The notes under the pieces: model-generated
Told to the model about the DNA's origin: nothing
Database searches by the model: none
What the model saw: the letters and a program-made list of their open reading frames with translations, nothing else
Shown here: positions 50,995 to 59,654 of the stretch, piece after piece
How the letters are laid out: each line of letters begins with the position of its first letter
How positions within the stretch are numbered: position 1 is the first letter of the stretch
Position numbers and translations under genes: made by a program
Assembly: GCA_041398605.1 (NCBI GenBank)
Contig: JAWKUK010000004.1
Location: forward strand, 372,001 to 436,000
Direction of reading: 5' to 3'
Length of the DNA: 64,000 nt
Origin: JAWKUK01 sp041398605
GTDB lineage: Bacteria > Planctomycetota > UBA1135 > GCA-002686595

Positions 50995-52965
50995 TCAGGA
51001 GCTGCGCGGCGCCCGGCGGCGCCGCTCGATCCCCGCGTTGCTGCCGCCGACGGACGGCAGGATCGACGGCGGCTCCGACGCCTGGGGCTCGTCGTCCACG
51101 GGCGGTCTGTACGGCAAGCGAAGCTTGAACGTCGCGCCAGTGCCTGCCCCCTCGCTCACCGCGCCGATGGAGACCCCCATCTCGCGGCAGAGGTTCCCCG
51201 CGATGTGCAGCCCCTCGCCCGCCGAGCCGGCCTTCGTTGTGAAGCCAGAGGTGAAGATGGAGTCGAGGTGCTCGGGCGGGATCCCCATGCCCGTGTCGGT
51301 GATCTCGATGACAAAGCGATCGTGGCCAGCGGCAAACACGGCGATCTCGAGGCGCTTGTCCGGCAGCGGCGACGCATTGAGCGCGTCGAGCGCGTTCGAG
51401 ATGAGGTGAATCAACACCGTCGTGAGCTTGTGGCGATCCATCGTCGGGCGCGGCACCGGCCCGAACTCGCGCACGATCTCGATCCCGTGCGCCCCGCCCT
51501 GTGCGAGGCACGCGATGCCGATCGCGGCTTCGACGATCGTCTCGACGTCGAACTCCTCGACGAGTGAGCCGCCGGTGGAGTAGCGGTCCATCGAGCGCAC
51601 GAGCTGAACGACGTGCTGAATGCCCTTCTCGATCGCCTCGAGCTCCACGGCGCAGCGCGACTGGAAGTCCTCGAGAGAGGTCGTCATGGCGTCGAGGAAC
51701 GGCAGGAGGAAGCGCCCATTGGGGTCCTCGGTGACGTACGCGCCGAGGTCAGCCTGATGGCTACGGAGCTCGTCGATCAAGAGGCGCATGTCGCCTGCGC
51801 CTGAGTTCGCGAGCTCGCGGATCAGGACGTGCGTGGAGACATTGACGCTCGTGAGGACGTTGCCGATGCTGTGCACGACGCCCTTCGAGATGTCGGACAT
51901 CCCCATGTGACGCGCGCTCCGGACGACCTCCTGCCGCGCGACGTCGAACGAGCGCAACATGCCATTCAAGGAGCGAGCGAGGTCCCCGAGCTCGTCGTTG
52001 CGGTCCAGGTGCATCTCGACGCGTCCGTGGTCAGTGCGGCCGATACGGGACGCGTGTTGCTCGAGGACACGCACCGGGCCCAGGACTTGCGTGTCGAGGA
52101 ACCGCAGCAGCGAGAGCAAGCCAACGAGCGCGACCACGAGCATCCACGCCGTCGTGTCGCGGACCCAGGCGCGCTGCAGCGTGATATCGGCGCGCTGGGC
52201 ACGAGCGCGCCCGATCAGGGCGACCTGGCCGTCCGGGCCGCTGAGCCCGCAGAGGCTCGTCGTGCCCCGCTCGTCATCGAGCGCGACATGCCGCCCGGAA
52301 CTGAGCACGGGCGCGAGCACGCTCTGCTCGGCTTCGGAGAACGAGCTCGGGTCTCTCGGGAGCACCTCGACGGCAACGCCGCGGTGCGCGTTGAAGACAG
52401 GTTGGGCCTCAAACGGGCGCAAGAGCACAAGCTCGCCGCCCTTGCGGCCGATCGGCGAGCTGACCCCGACCATCGGACCGAGCGGCGAGAGGATCACACC
52501 GCGCCGGACACGGGCGCCACTCGCAGCGGGCGGGTTGGCCCCGGGAGTCGGGCGCCCCTGGATGAGCGAGGACTCCGCGAGCCAAGCCTCGAACTCTGCG
52601 GGCGTCGTTGGGTCGCCGCTGCGGGCCAGCGCAGCGGCCACGCGCGCGGAGCGCCACGCGACAGTGCCGTCCGCGTTGCAAACGAAGCCCAAGGAATCGA
52701 TGCCGAGTTGCCGGTCGAGGTCGGCCAAGGCGTCGACGAAGCGGCCCGCCTGCGTCAGGTCCTCCGCGGCGGCGCCCCACGCCGTGAGCTCATCCATGCG
52801 ACGCTGGAGCGACCGCTGGAGCTCCTCGACGGCGCCCCGCGCGCTCGCTTGGGACTCGATGCGCGCGTGGCGCCCGAGGATCGCCGACTGCAGCACCACA
52901 GCGACCACGAGGATCGCGGCGGCGCCTGCGCAGAAGACGAGCGTGAGTCGGGTCCTGAGTCGCAT
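50995..52965 (-). CDS. Membrane sensor histidine kinase (HAMP, HxxxN-type dimerisation helix)
   Basis: A 656-residue kinase from ATG 52965. The first membrane helix is LVFCAGAAAILVVAVVLQSA. An extracytoplasmic sensor of about 240 residues (LGFVCNADGTVAWRSARVAA) resembles CHASE4-like domains. The second helix is TAWMLVVALVGLLSLLRFLD. HAMP (LGPVRVLEQHASRIGRTDHG) follows, then GVVHSIGNVLTSVNVSTHVL near residue 363, an HxxxN box with the likely phospho-His. The ATP domain has NALDAL, ITDTGMGIPPEHLDSIFTSG and GSAGEGLHIAGNLCREMG. The C-terminal 40 residues are disordered. No response regulator is adjacent; a PilZ gene lies just upstream on the same strand. Confidence 0.88.
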   Translation of the reverse strand: MRLRTRLTLVFCAGAAAILVVAVVLQSAILGRHARIESQASARGAVEELQRSLQRRMDELTAWGAAAEDLTQAGRFVDALADLDRQLGIDSLGFVCNADGTVAWRSARVAAALARSGDPTTPAEFEAWLAESSLIQGRPTPGANPPAASGARVRRGVILSPLGPMVGVSSPIGRKGGELVLLRPFEAQPVFNAHRGVAVEVLPRDPSSFSEAEQSVLAPVLSSGRHVALDDERGTTSLCGLSGPDGQVALIGRARAQRADITLQRAWVRDTTAWMLVVALVGLLSLLRFLDTQVLGPVRVLEQHASRIGRTDHGRVEMHLDRNDELGDLARSLNGMLRSFDVARQEVVRSARHMGMSDISKGVVHSIGNVLTSVNVSTHVLIRELANSGAGDMRLLIDELRSHQADLGAYVTEDPNGRFLLPFLDAMTTSLEDFQSRCAVELEAIEKGIQHVVQLVRSMDRYSTGGSLVEEFDVETIVEAAIGIACLAQGGAHGIEIVREFGPVPRPTMDRHKLTTVLIHLISNALDALNASPLPDKRLEIAVFAAGHDRFVIEITDTGMGIPPEHLDSIFTSGFTTKAGSAGEGLHIAGNLCREMGVSIGAVSEGAGTGATFKLRLPYRPPVDDEPQASEPPSILPSVGGSNAGIERRRRAPRSS

Positions 52966-53098
52966 GGGGTGGGTTCGAAGTCCCGGATGGTGCGCCGTGG
53001 TCGATCGGTAGTAGGGCGGTCGCGCGCTGCGGGCGGCGCGTCCGTGCAGCCTCGGTGGCGCGCTCGAGCTCGCGCTGCGGGTCGCGCACGGGCTGGCC

Positions 53099-53395
53099 TC
53101 AGGGCCCGATGAACTCAATCGCCCAGCCGCTGCGTGTCCCCGAGAGGCGCTGACAGCGCACGAGGCGCGCGCGACGCGAGACGCTGCGCCCGCTGTCCTC
53201 GAACTCGACGTCGAACTCGAGGTCGCCGTCCATGTCGAGGAAGAGCCCGCCCGACGAGCGGTCCCGCAACTTGCCCAGTGACTCCGCGGCTGGGATGCGA
53301 ACACGGACGGGTCCGTCGGTCGGCCGGCGGTCTTCGCGGCGACGGTCCTGCTCGCTCGTCGTGCTTGCAGGGAGGGAATGCTCGGACTCGGACAT
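53099..53395 (-). CDS. PilZ-domain protein, c-di-GMP receptor
   Basis: A 98-residue single PilZ domain. RRREDRR at residues 18-24 provides the RxxxR switch, and RDRSSGGLFLDM (Asp45-Ser47-Gly50) the D/NxSxxG motif; together these bind cyclic di-GMP. Strands EFDVEFEDSGRSVSRRARLV and SGWAIEFIGP close the barrel. It lies 133 bp upstream of the histidine kinase on the same strand, so it may belong to the same signalling unit. Output target unknown. Confidence 0.82.
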   Translation of the reverse strand: MSESEHSLPASTTSEQDRRREDRRPTDGPVRVRIPAAESLGKLRDRSSGGLFLDMDGDLEFDVEFEDSGRSVSRRARLVRCQRLSGTRSGWAIEFIGP

Positions 53396-53535
53396 GGCTC
53401 GGGGTCTCCGGATGGCGCTTCGTCGAGGTCATCGACCCTGAGGGCGCCTCGGCTTGAACCAGAACGAAACCGGCGCCGCGTTGCGGCATAGAATCGACCG
53501 TCCGGCCAGGGTCCAAGCTCTGGGCCCAACCACCG

Positions 53536-54549
53536 ATGCACACCGCCGACGAATCGAGCCACACCGCGCGCCTGGATCGGACCCAAGGGGGCGCCGCGGA
53601 CCCGGCGCCGGTCGCCCAGGCTCTCCGAGAGGTCCGCGCGGCGCTCGAGGTGATCCTGAGGGGGAAGGAGCGCGCCCTCGAGCTCGCTCTGGCGTGCCTC
53701 ATTGCGCGCGGGCACCTGCTGCTCGAGGACGTCCCCGGGACGGGCAAGACGACGCTCGCCCGGGCGCTCGCGGGCGCGTTCGGCCTGCGCTTTGCCCGGG
53801 TGCAGTTCACGTCGGATCTGCTCCCGTCCGACGTCCTCGGCGGCATCGTGCCCGACGGCGTCGGAGGCCTGCTCCACCGCCCTGGGCCAGTGTTCACAGA
53901 GGTGCTCCTCGCGGATGAGCTGAACCGCACGCCGCCGCGCACTCAATCAGCGCTCCTCGAAGCGATGGCTGAAGGGCGCGTCACGATCGAGGGCGAGGCC
54001 AAGGCGCTGCCCGAGCCGTTTTTTGTCGTCGCGACCCAGAACCCCGCGGCGTTCGAGGGGACCTACCCGCTGCCGGAGTCCCAGCTCGACCGCTTCCTCG
54101 CGCGGTTGCGCCTCGGCTACCCGCCGCCTGAGAGCGAGCGCGCGCTGCTGCGCGCGCGCCGGACGCTGCAGCGCCCGCCCGAGGTCCAGAGCTTCGGTCG
54201 GGCGCCGCTCCTGGCAGGGATCGACGCCGTGCGCCACGTCCACGTCGACCCGCGGATCGAGGACGACCTCCTCGCCATCATTTCGATGACCCGCACGTCG
54301 CGCGCCTTTGCCCTCGGCGCCAGCCCGCGCGCTGCGCTCGACCTCGACCGCTTCGCGCGCGCCCTCGCCGTGCTGGACGGGCGCGACTATTGCGTCCCCG
54401 ACGACATCCGGCGCGCGGCCGTCCCCGTGCTGGCGCACCGCCTCGTCGCGGCGGAGCCCGCGTACCACGAGCACAACACAAACGACCCGATCGAACGGCT
54501 CCTCGAGGCAGAGCTCGAGACGCTCCCCTTGCCCGACCGCGTCGGCTGA
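53536..54549 (+). CDS. MoxR-type AAA+ ATPase
   Basis: A 337-residue ATPase. Walker A is EDVPGTGKTTLARALAG (PGTGKTT, residues 67-73) and Walker B is VFTEVLLADELNR. ARVQFTSDLLPSDVLGGIVP is the pre-sensor loop. The second region VVATQNPAAFEGTYPLPESQ (sensor 1) and LDRFLARLRLGYP (arginine finger) follow, and the C-terminal lid ALAVLDGRDYCVPDDIRRA ends the fold. It is first of a MoxR, DUF58, transglutaminase gene set, which is common and thought to assist assembly of secreted or membrane complexes. TAGAAT at 53489 may be its -10. Confidence 0.92.
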   Translation: MHTADESSHTARLDRTQGGAADPAPVAQALREVRAALEVILRGKERALELALACLIARGHLLLEDVPGTGKTTLARALAGAFGLRFARVQFTSDLLPSDVLGGIVPDGVGGLLHRPGPVFTEVLLADELNRTPPRTQSALLEAMAEGRVTIEGEAKALPEPFFVVATQNPAAFEGTYPLPESQLDRFLARLRLGYPPPESERALLRARRTLQRPPEVQSFGRAPLLAGIDAVRHVHVDPRIEDDLLAIISMTRTSRAFALGASPRAALDLDRFARALAVLDGRDYCVPDDIRRAAVPVLAHRLVAAEPAYHEHNTNDPIERLLEAELETLPLPDRVG

Positions 54550-54568
54550 GGACGGCTGCGGAGAGACC

Positions 54569-55813
54569 TTGCGACGTACTCCCACAGCCCAACGGCCCCC
54601 CTCCCCTGGGAGGTCAGCCAGCCGGGAGGCCGCTGCTCGGAGACGGGCGCAGGCCCCTGCGCTCGCCCTGCGCTTTGAGTGGCCGTCCGGGTTGGCGCTC
54701 CTGTGCGCCAGCTTGGCGCTCGGGCTCGGGGCATTGGGCCTCGAGCCGGCTTGGCTCGTGCTCGCAGTGCTCACGCCCATGCTCGTGCTCGCGCCGCTCC
54801 TCGCGCGCGCCGAAGCGCGCGGGATCGCGGTGCGCGCTCCATCGAGCTTGACGATCCAAGCGGGGCTCCCCTCGCGGGTCGACCTCAGCTGCGAAGGGCG
54901 TGGACGCGACCTGTTGCTGCGCATCGCCCCGGTCGACCGCTTGGACTATGCGCGGCGGCTCTCCCTCCCCCAACTGAGCGGCGTGGCTCTCATCCAGCTC
55001 GATGTGCGCATCGATCGGCGCGGACGCTACGACTCGCTCCAGTTCGAGGCCGCGTCGTCGTTCCCATTCTCGATGTGCGAGGCTCGCGCGACGCAGCGGG
55101 TGGGGTGCGACATCGTCGTCGTCCCTCGCCCCTTGCGGCGCGGCCTTTGGCTCGCGGACGCGATGGGCGCTGCGCTCAGCGAGCGCCACGGCACGTCCGA
55201 TGATGCGAGCGGCGAATTCCATGCGCTGGTCGACTGGCGCCCAGGTGAACCCTATCGCCGGCTCCACGCGGCGGCGTCGCTGCGGCGCGGTCGTCCGATG
55301 CGGGTCGAGGCGCGGAGCGGCGCGCAGCGAGCCACACGGATCGTTCTGCTCACCGCGGCTGGAGGGACGGACGCGGCGTTTGAGCGAGCGGTCTCGGCGG
55401 CAGCGACGCTGGCCCTGGAGCTGACGCGCGCCGGGCGGCGCGTCGAGCTCGTGCTGGACCCGGGCGAGGCGACGGAAACGCAGGGACACGTTGGCCTACG
55501 GCCGGCGCTGCGCGCGCTTGCGACGGTGGCGCGCGCCGATCCGGCGCGGGCTGCGAGCGCGTCCGACGGCGCCTCGCCGCGCGGGCTGCGAAGCGGCGGG
55601 CTGCGATCGATCTGCGTGAGGACACTCTCCGCGCAGGACGACCCCCAGTCGCTCCGCGACGCGTACGCCGGGCGCTTCGGGAGCCTCGTCCTGTGCGACG
55701 GGAACCAGGCCCCCATGGTGTTCGACACGGGGGGCCGACCGCGGTCGCAGACGCGCACGCGCGCGGCGCTCCGTACGACGCTGGCGCGCGCGAGCACGGG
55801 GGGTCAGCCATGA
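54569..55813 (+). CDS. DUF58-domain protein
   Basis: A 414-residue protein from TTG 54569, chosen because GGAGAG lies 3-8 nt before it and the moxR stop is just upstream. Two hydrophobic segments near the N-terminus (LALLCASLALGLGALGLEPA; WLVLAVLTPMLVLAPLLA) anchor it. After a beta-rich region (RRGRYDSLQFEAASSFPFSM) the DUF58 signature appears as SGEFHALVDWRPGEPYRRLH, AAASLRRGRPMRVEARS. The usual VWA-like core continues. The C-terminus overlaps the transglutaminase start (ATGA). Partner of the MoxR ATPase; biochemical role not known. Confidence 0.82.
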   Translation: MRRTPTAQRPPSPGRSASREAAARRRAQAPALALRFEWPSGLALLCASLALGLGALGLEPAWLVLAVLTPMLVLAPLLARAEARGIAVRAPSSLTIQAGLPSRVDLSCEGRGRDLLLRIAPVDRLDYARRLSLPQLSGVALIQLDVRIDRRGRYDSLQFEAASSFPFSMCEARATQRVGCDIVVVPRPLRRGLWLADAMGAALSERHGTSDDASGEFHALVDWRPGEPYRRLHAAASLRRGRPMRVEARSGAQRATRIVLLTAAGGTDAAFERAVSAAATLALELTRAGRRVELVLDPGEATETQGHVGLRPALRALATVARADPARAASASDGASPRGLRSGGLRSICVRTLSAQDDPQSLRDAYAGRFGSLVLCDGNQAPMVFDTGGRPRSQTRTRAALRTTLARASTGGQP

Positions 55814-57906
55814 GCTCCGGCGACGGCCTGGAGGTCCGCGCGCGCGGGGGTCCTCCGCCGGGCTCGGACGGGGGCCGAGTGTCGTTCGCGGTCAGCTTGA
55901 CGAGCACCGCATCGGTGGCGCTGGGCGCTGTCGGCGTGCTCGCTTGGCTCGGCGACAACGTCAACGGGCCAGAGCGCGGAGCGAGCCTGCTCGCGCTCGT
56001 GACGCTCGCGGTCGGCGCGCGCGCGATCAAGCTTCGGCGCCGCGACGAGGTCGCGCTCTTGGCGCTCGGCCTAGGGCCGCTCGGGGTCCTCATGGGCGCG
56101 TGGCACTCCGAACGCCCAGCATTGATGTCGCTGTTGCCTGTCGCCGCGATCGTCTCGGTCATCGGCCTGACGTTCGTGAACAGCCGCGCTTCGAGGCGGC
56201 GCGCGGCGCGCTCGACGGGCGCCACGCCCGTGACGCGACGCGTGCTGACCGGGTTCGGGCTGGCGTGCGCGCTGGCGGCGCTCGGGCTCGTGACCTTGGC
56301 GTGTTTCGACGTCGCACGCGCGGCGATCCCGTCTATGCGCGCGGACGCGAGCCCACGACAAGTGACCGCGGCCCAGCGCGACGACTCACGCCCGTCCGCT
56401 GGGTCCAGGGATCGTGCGGCGACGACCCTCTTCGCGGAGACGAGCCTCGGCTTCACTCGCTCGGACGCCGCCTCGCTCGTATCGAACGCCGACGTCGTCC
56501 GCGTGCGCTCCGTCAGCCCGCCCGTAACGGACTCGGTGCTGTATCTCCGACATATGGTGCTCGATCGGATCGGGCCGGAGGGGTTGTCGTCGAGCGAACG
56601 CCGCGTGCCCGCAGCGCGGCGCGACGGAGACGACGGCGCGCGCGATGGATGGGTCCAGCTCAGCAGCGCCAGCGCGGGGACCCGCCCGGGGGCCCCGACG
56701 ACCGTGCGGACGTACCTCATCGAAGCGCGGCCGCTGCGCATCGAGGACCGGCCATGGACCCTGATGCCGCTGCCTCAGCCGGCGCTCGCGGTGACGCTCG
56801 AGCCCGTGCGGTACTCGCCAGATGGGCCGTCGCTGCTCGTTGGTTCGCCGACGGAGTGGTTGGAGTACAAGTGCCAAGCGGCGCCGAGCGCATGGACGCG
56901 GCGGGAGCTCGGGCGGCAACACACGACGCGCACGCCGCGCGCCCTGCAGCTGCCGCCGGACTCACGGGAGCTCCGCGCGTTGGGCGCGCTGGCGCGACGC
57001 ATCACGCGGGACGTCGACTCGGACCTCGACAAGGTCCTGGCGGTGATGGATCACCTGCGCGCGTACGACTACTCCCTGGAGCGCACGGAGTTCGGCGGCG
57101 TCGCGGCCCTCTTGGAGCTCACGCGGCGCCGCCGGGGTTACTGCACGCAGTTCGCGAGCGCCGCGACGCTGATGTTGCGCCTGGTGGACGTTCCCGCGAG
57201 GGTCGCCGTGGGCTCGCTCGCGCGAGCCACCGAAGATGGCGGCTGGGTCGCCCGGGAACGGGACACCCACGCCTGGATCGAAGTGCCGTTCGACGAGGCC
57301 GGGTGGCTCACCTTCGACCCGACGCCGTCCCAGGGGCGAGCGGGCGGGAGCAGCCAAGGCTGGTCCCCGCTCGTGGACGAGCCGCCCGACCCGGGCAGCG
57401 ATCGCTCTGCGTTCGCGCGCTTTGCGCAGGCGCTGCAGGCGGCGTTCCTCCAATGGCGCGACGGCGGCGTGGAGCTCTCCCAGGCGCTCCTCGAGCCGCT
57501 CGGGGCCGCGCTCCTGGGCCCCGTAGGCGGCAGCCTGGCCGTGCTGTTCGCCGGAGTCATGGGCGGCGTCTGGTGGCGGCGCCGCGCGGGGCGCCGGGCG
57601 GCGGAGGCCCCGCTCGAAGCCGGGCGCCGCGCTGCTCGGCGCGGCAGGAAGACAGCCGACGACCTGTTCGCGCGACTGGACGCCGTCCTGGCAGCCACCG
57701 GACGCGTCCGACCCGCGTCCCGCACCCTGGCGGCGCACGCGCAGGCCCTCGTGACGGCAGGACGGGCCCCCAAACTGTTGCCAGAGTTCGTCCGTGCCGC
57801 GTATCGAGAGCGCTTCGGCCCGGGCCTCAAGACGACACAACTTGCTGCTGTAGAAGAGTTTATGCTCGACCTAGCGCGCGAGCCCCGGGACGGAAACATC
57901 CGTTGA
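55810..57906 (+). CDS. Membrane transglutaminase-like protein of the MoxR set
   Basis: A 698-residue protein. Four hydrophobic helices fill the first 200 residues (SLTSTASVALGAVGVLAWLG, ASLLALVTLAVGARAI, LALGLGPLGVLMGAW, VLTGFGLACALAALGLVTLA). The extracytoplasmic domain holds the Cys-His-Asp triad: RRGYCTQFASAATLMLRLVD (Cys445), ERDTHAWIEVPFDEAG (His487) and WLTFDPTPSQGR (Asp503). A further helix (AVLFAGVMGGVWWRR) leads to a C-terminal helical tail with a DUF4129-like look. It could crosslink or cleave envelope proteins. It starts inside the DUF58 stop. Confidence 0.85.
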   Translation: MSSGDGLEVRARGGPPPGSDGGRVSFAVSLTSTASVALGAVGVLAWLGDNVNGPERGASLLALVTLAVGARAIKLRRRDEVALLALGLGPLGVLMGAWHSERPALMSLLPVAAIVSVIGLTFVNSRASRRRAARSTGATPVTRRVLTGFGLACALAALGLVTLACFDVARAAIPSMRADASPRQVTAAQRDDSRPSAGSRDRAATTLFAETSLGFTRSDAASLVSNADVVRVRSVSPPVTDSVLYLRHMVLDRIGPEGLSSSERRVPAARRDGDDGARDGWVQLSSASAGTRPGAPTTVRTYLIEARPLRIEDRPWTLMPLPQPALAVTLEPVRYSPDGPSLLVGSPTEWLEYKCQAAPSAWTRRELGRQHTTRTPRALQLPPDSRELRALGALARRITRDVDSDLDKVLAVMDHLRAYDYSLERTEFGGVAALLELTRRRRGYCTQFASAATLMLRLVDVPARVAVGSLARATEDGGWVARERDTHAWIEVPFDEAGWLTFDPTPSQGRAGGSSQGWSPLVDEPPDPGSDRSAFARFAQALQAAFLQWRDGGVELSQALLEPLGAALLGPVGGSLAVLFAGVMGGVWWRRRAGRRAAEAPLEAGRRAARRGRKTADDLFARLDAVLAATGRVRPASRTLAAHAQALVTAGRAPKLLPEFVRAAYRERFGPGLKTTQLAAVEEFMLDLAREPRDGNIR

Positions 57907-58013
57907 CTGGACCTCGCTGACAGGTTCGTCAGTCTGACCGCCGTGGTCGCGTCAGGGCAGCGTCTCGTCAGGGGCGGCGCCCGACTTCTCCGAGTCGCGG
58001 TCCCCCAATCTCC

Positions 58014-59390
58014 ATGCAGTTCCCCCACCAGTTGAGCCCCTGCGACCTCTCCATCGCAGGGCGCACAGCGAACCACGCGGTCGTTCGCAGCGCACCGCGT
58101 CGGTCGTCCGCCCTCTCGTCGCTCCTCGCCGCGGTTTTGGCCGCGTGCGCGCTGTCCGCTAGCAATGTGCAAGCACAGTGCTCCGGCCCTGACGACGCCT
58201 TCGAGGACAACGATACGTGTGCCACGGCGCTCCCCGTCGGGCTCCCGTTCGTGCAGTCCAACCTCTGGGTGCACCGCTACGACCCCGACCTGTTCTTGGT
58301 GACGGTGCCGAACGGAAGGCAGCTGCGCGTGTTCGCCGACTTCGTCGACGGTGAAGGGGATGTCGATCTCGTGCTCTACGAGGTCGGCGCGGCCTGTGGC
58401 GACCTCTGGAGCAACTTGCGCAGCGGCCGCTCCAACTCGAACGACGAGACGATCCTCTGGACGAACTCGACCGGCGCGCCGAAGTCGGTCATCGTGCAGG
58501 TTGAGATCTGGCGCGGCTCGATCCCCGAGTGCAACCGATACAACCTCTCGATCTCGGCCGAGGTCCCGAATGCCGCCTGTGAGCCCCTGCTGCAGGATGA
58601 CGGCCTAGAGGACAATGACACCTGCGCGACCGCCATCCCGCTCCCGTTGGGAATGACCGTCGGCCTCTGGGCGAGCAAGACCGACGAGGACTTCTACAGG
58701 ATCGTGGTCCCGCCGAACGAGACCCTCGATGTCACGCTGAACTTTGACCATTCGCGGACCGACGTCGACCTCTTCCTCTTTGACGCCGCCGGTCCGTGCG
58801 GCGGCGGATACGGCTCCGGCGAGCTCGAGAGGAGCTTCACCGAGACGAACGAGGAGCACATCGCGTGGCGCAACACCGCGACCGCGCCGCGGGAGGTCAT
58901 CGTGCATGTCGACGTGTACCAGTGGCACTCGTGCAACAGCTATTCCATGACGGCGAGCCTCTCGGGCGCGGGTGTCGGGGTGAACTATTGCACGGCCAAC
59001 CCGAACCAAACGGGCGTCGCCGGGCGGATCTCCGGCCTCGGCAGCGACCGGGTCGTCGACAACCACTTCATCCTCCAGGCCGACCGATTGCCGACGAACA
59101 CGGTCGGGTCGTTCATCGCCAGCCGGAATCGCGGCTGGTCGCCCGGCTCGGGCGGCAGCGCGGGCGCGCTGTGCCTCGGTGGTGAGCTCGCGCGCTTTGG
59201 CGCTGTCCTTCCGACGGGGTCCCTGGGGCGGATCGAGAGCCAGATCAACCTCGGCGCGATCCCGCTCCCCAGCGGACCGGTCGGCGTTCTCGCTGGCGAG
59301 ACTTGGCGGTTCCAAGGGTGGTTCCGCGACCGGGCAGGGAATGTCCCTACATCCAACCTGACGGACGGGCTCGAAGTCACGTTCCGCTAG
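58014..59390 (+). CDS. Secreted protein with two PPC domains and the shared C-terminal surface domain
   Basis: A 458-residue protein. A long signal (RSSALSSLLAAVLAACALSA, cleavage after VQAQ) is followed by two bacterial pre-peptidase C-terminal-type domains. Each has FEDNDTCATALPVGLPF or LEDNDTCATAIPLPLGMTVG, then DLFLVTVPNGRQLRVFADF or DEDFYRIVVPPNETLDVTLN, with DVDLVLYEVGAACG or DVDLFLFDAAGPCG. The last about 135 residues are the domain also found at 817-1779: GALCLGGELARFGAV...LPSGPVGVLAGETWRFQGWFRD ...PTSNLTDGLEVTFR. No enzymatic motif. Likely extracellular and disulfide-rich. A perfect terminator follows. Confidence 0.8.
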   Translation: MQFPHQLSPCDLSIAGRTANHAVVRSAPRRSSALSSLLAAVLAACALSASNVQAQCSGPDDAFEDNDTCATALPVGLPFVQSNLWVHRYDPDLFLVTVPNGRQLRVFADFVDGEGDVDLVLYEVGAACGDLWSNLRSGRSNSNDETILWTNSTGAPKSVIVQVEIWRGSIPECNRYNLSISAEVPNAACEPLLQDDGLEDNDTCATAIPLPLGMTVGLWASKTDEDFYRIVVPPNETLDVTLNFDHSRTDVDLFLFDAAGPCGGGYGSGELERSFTETNEEHIAWRNTATAPREVIVHVDVYQWHSCNSYSMTASLSGAGVGVNYCTANPNQTGVAGRISGLGSDRVVDNHFILQADRLPTNTVGSFIASRNRGWSPGSGGSAGALCLGGELARFGAVLPTGSLGRIESQINLGAIPLPSGPVGVLAGETWRFQGWFRDRAGNVPTSNLTDGLEVTFR

Positions 59391-59432
59391 GAGCCTGCGC
59401 CCCAGTACGCGGTTCGCAGCACCGTTCCCAAG

Positions 59433-59472
59433 CCAGGCCCCGGGCAGTCGCCAATGACTGCCCGGGGCCTGG
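59433..59472 (+). terminator. Strong hairpin terminator
   Basis: A 17-bp perfect stem, 59433-59449 with 59456-59472, and a 6-nt loop GCCAAT, 43 nt after the PPC gene stop. T-poor 3' side. Confidence 0.65.
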
Positions 59473-59654
59473 TCCGTTGCGAGACCGCCCGCGGTCTGGG
59501 ACACGATCGCTGGCGTAGAGGGCGCGCATCGTGCCCCAGATCGGGGACCTGGGCGGAGTCCGGTGGATGGAGAGTTCCATCCTGCCGGTTCCCCGCCTTT
59601 ACCGGGAGCCCCGATGGAGCCGATCAACCCAGCGGCTCCTTCGGCACACCTCCC

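Noticed and set aside
52966..53946. N-terminal extension of the histidine kinase into 53.9 kb
   Set aside because: It covers the PilZ gene and MoxR antisense; the first membrane helix at ATG 52965 is the natural start.
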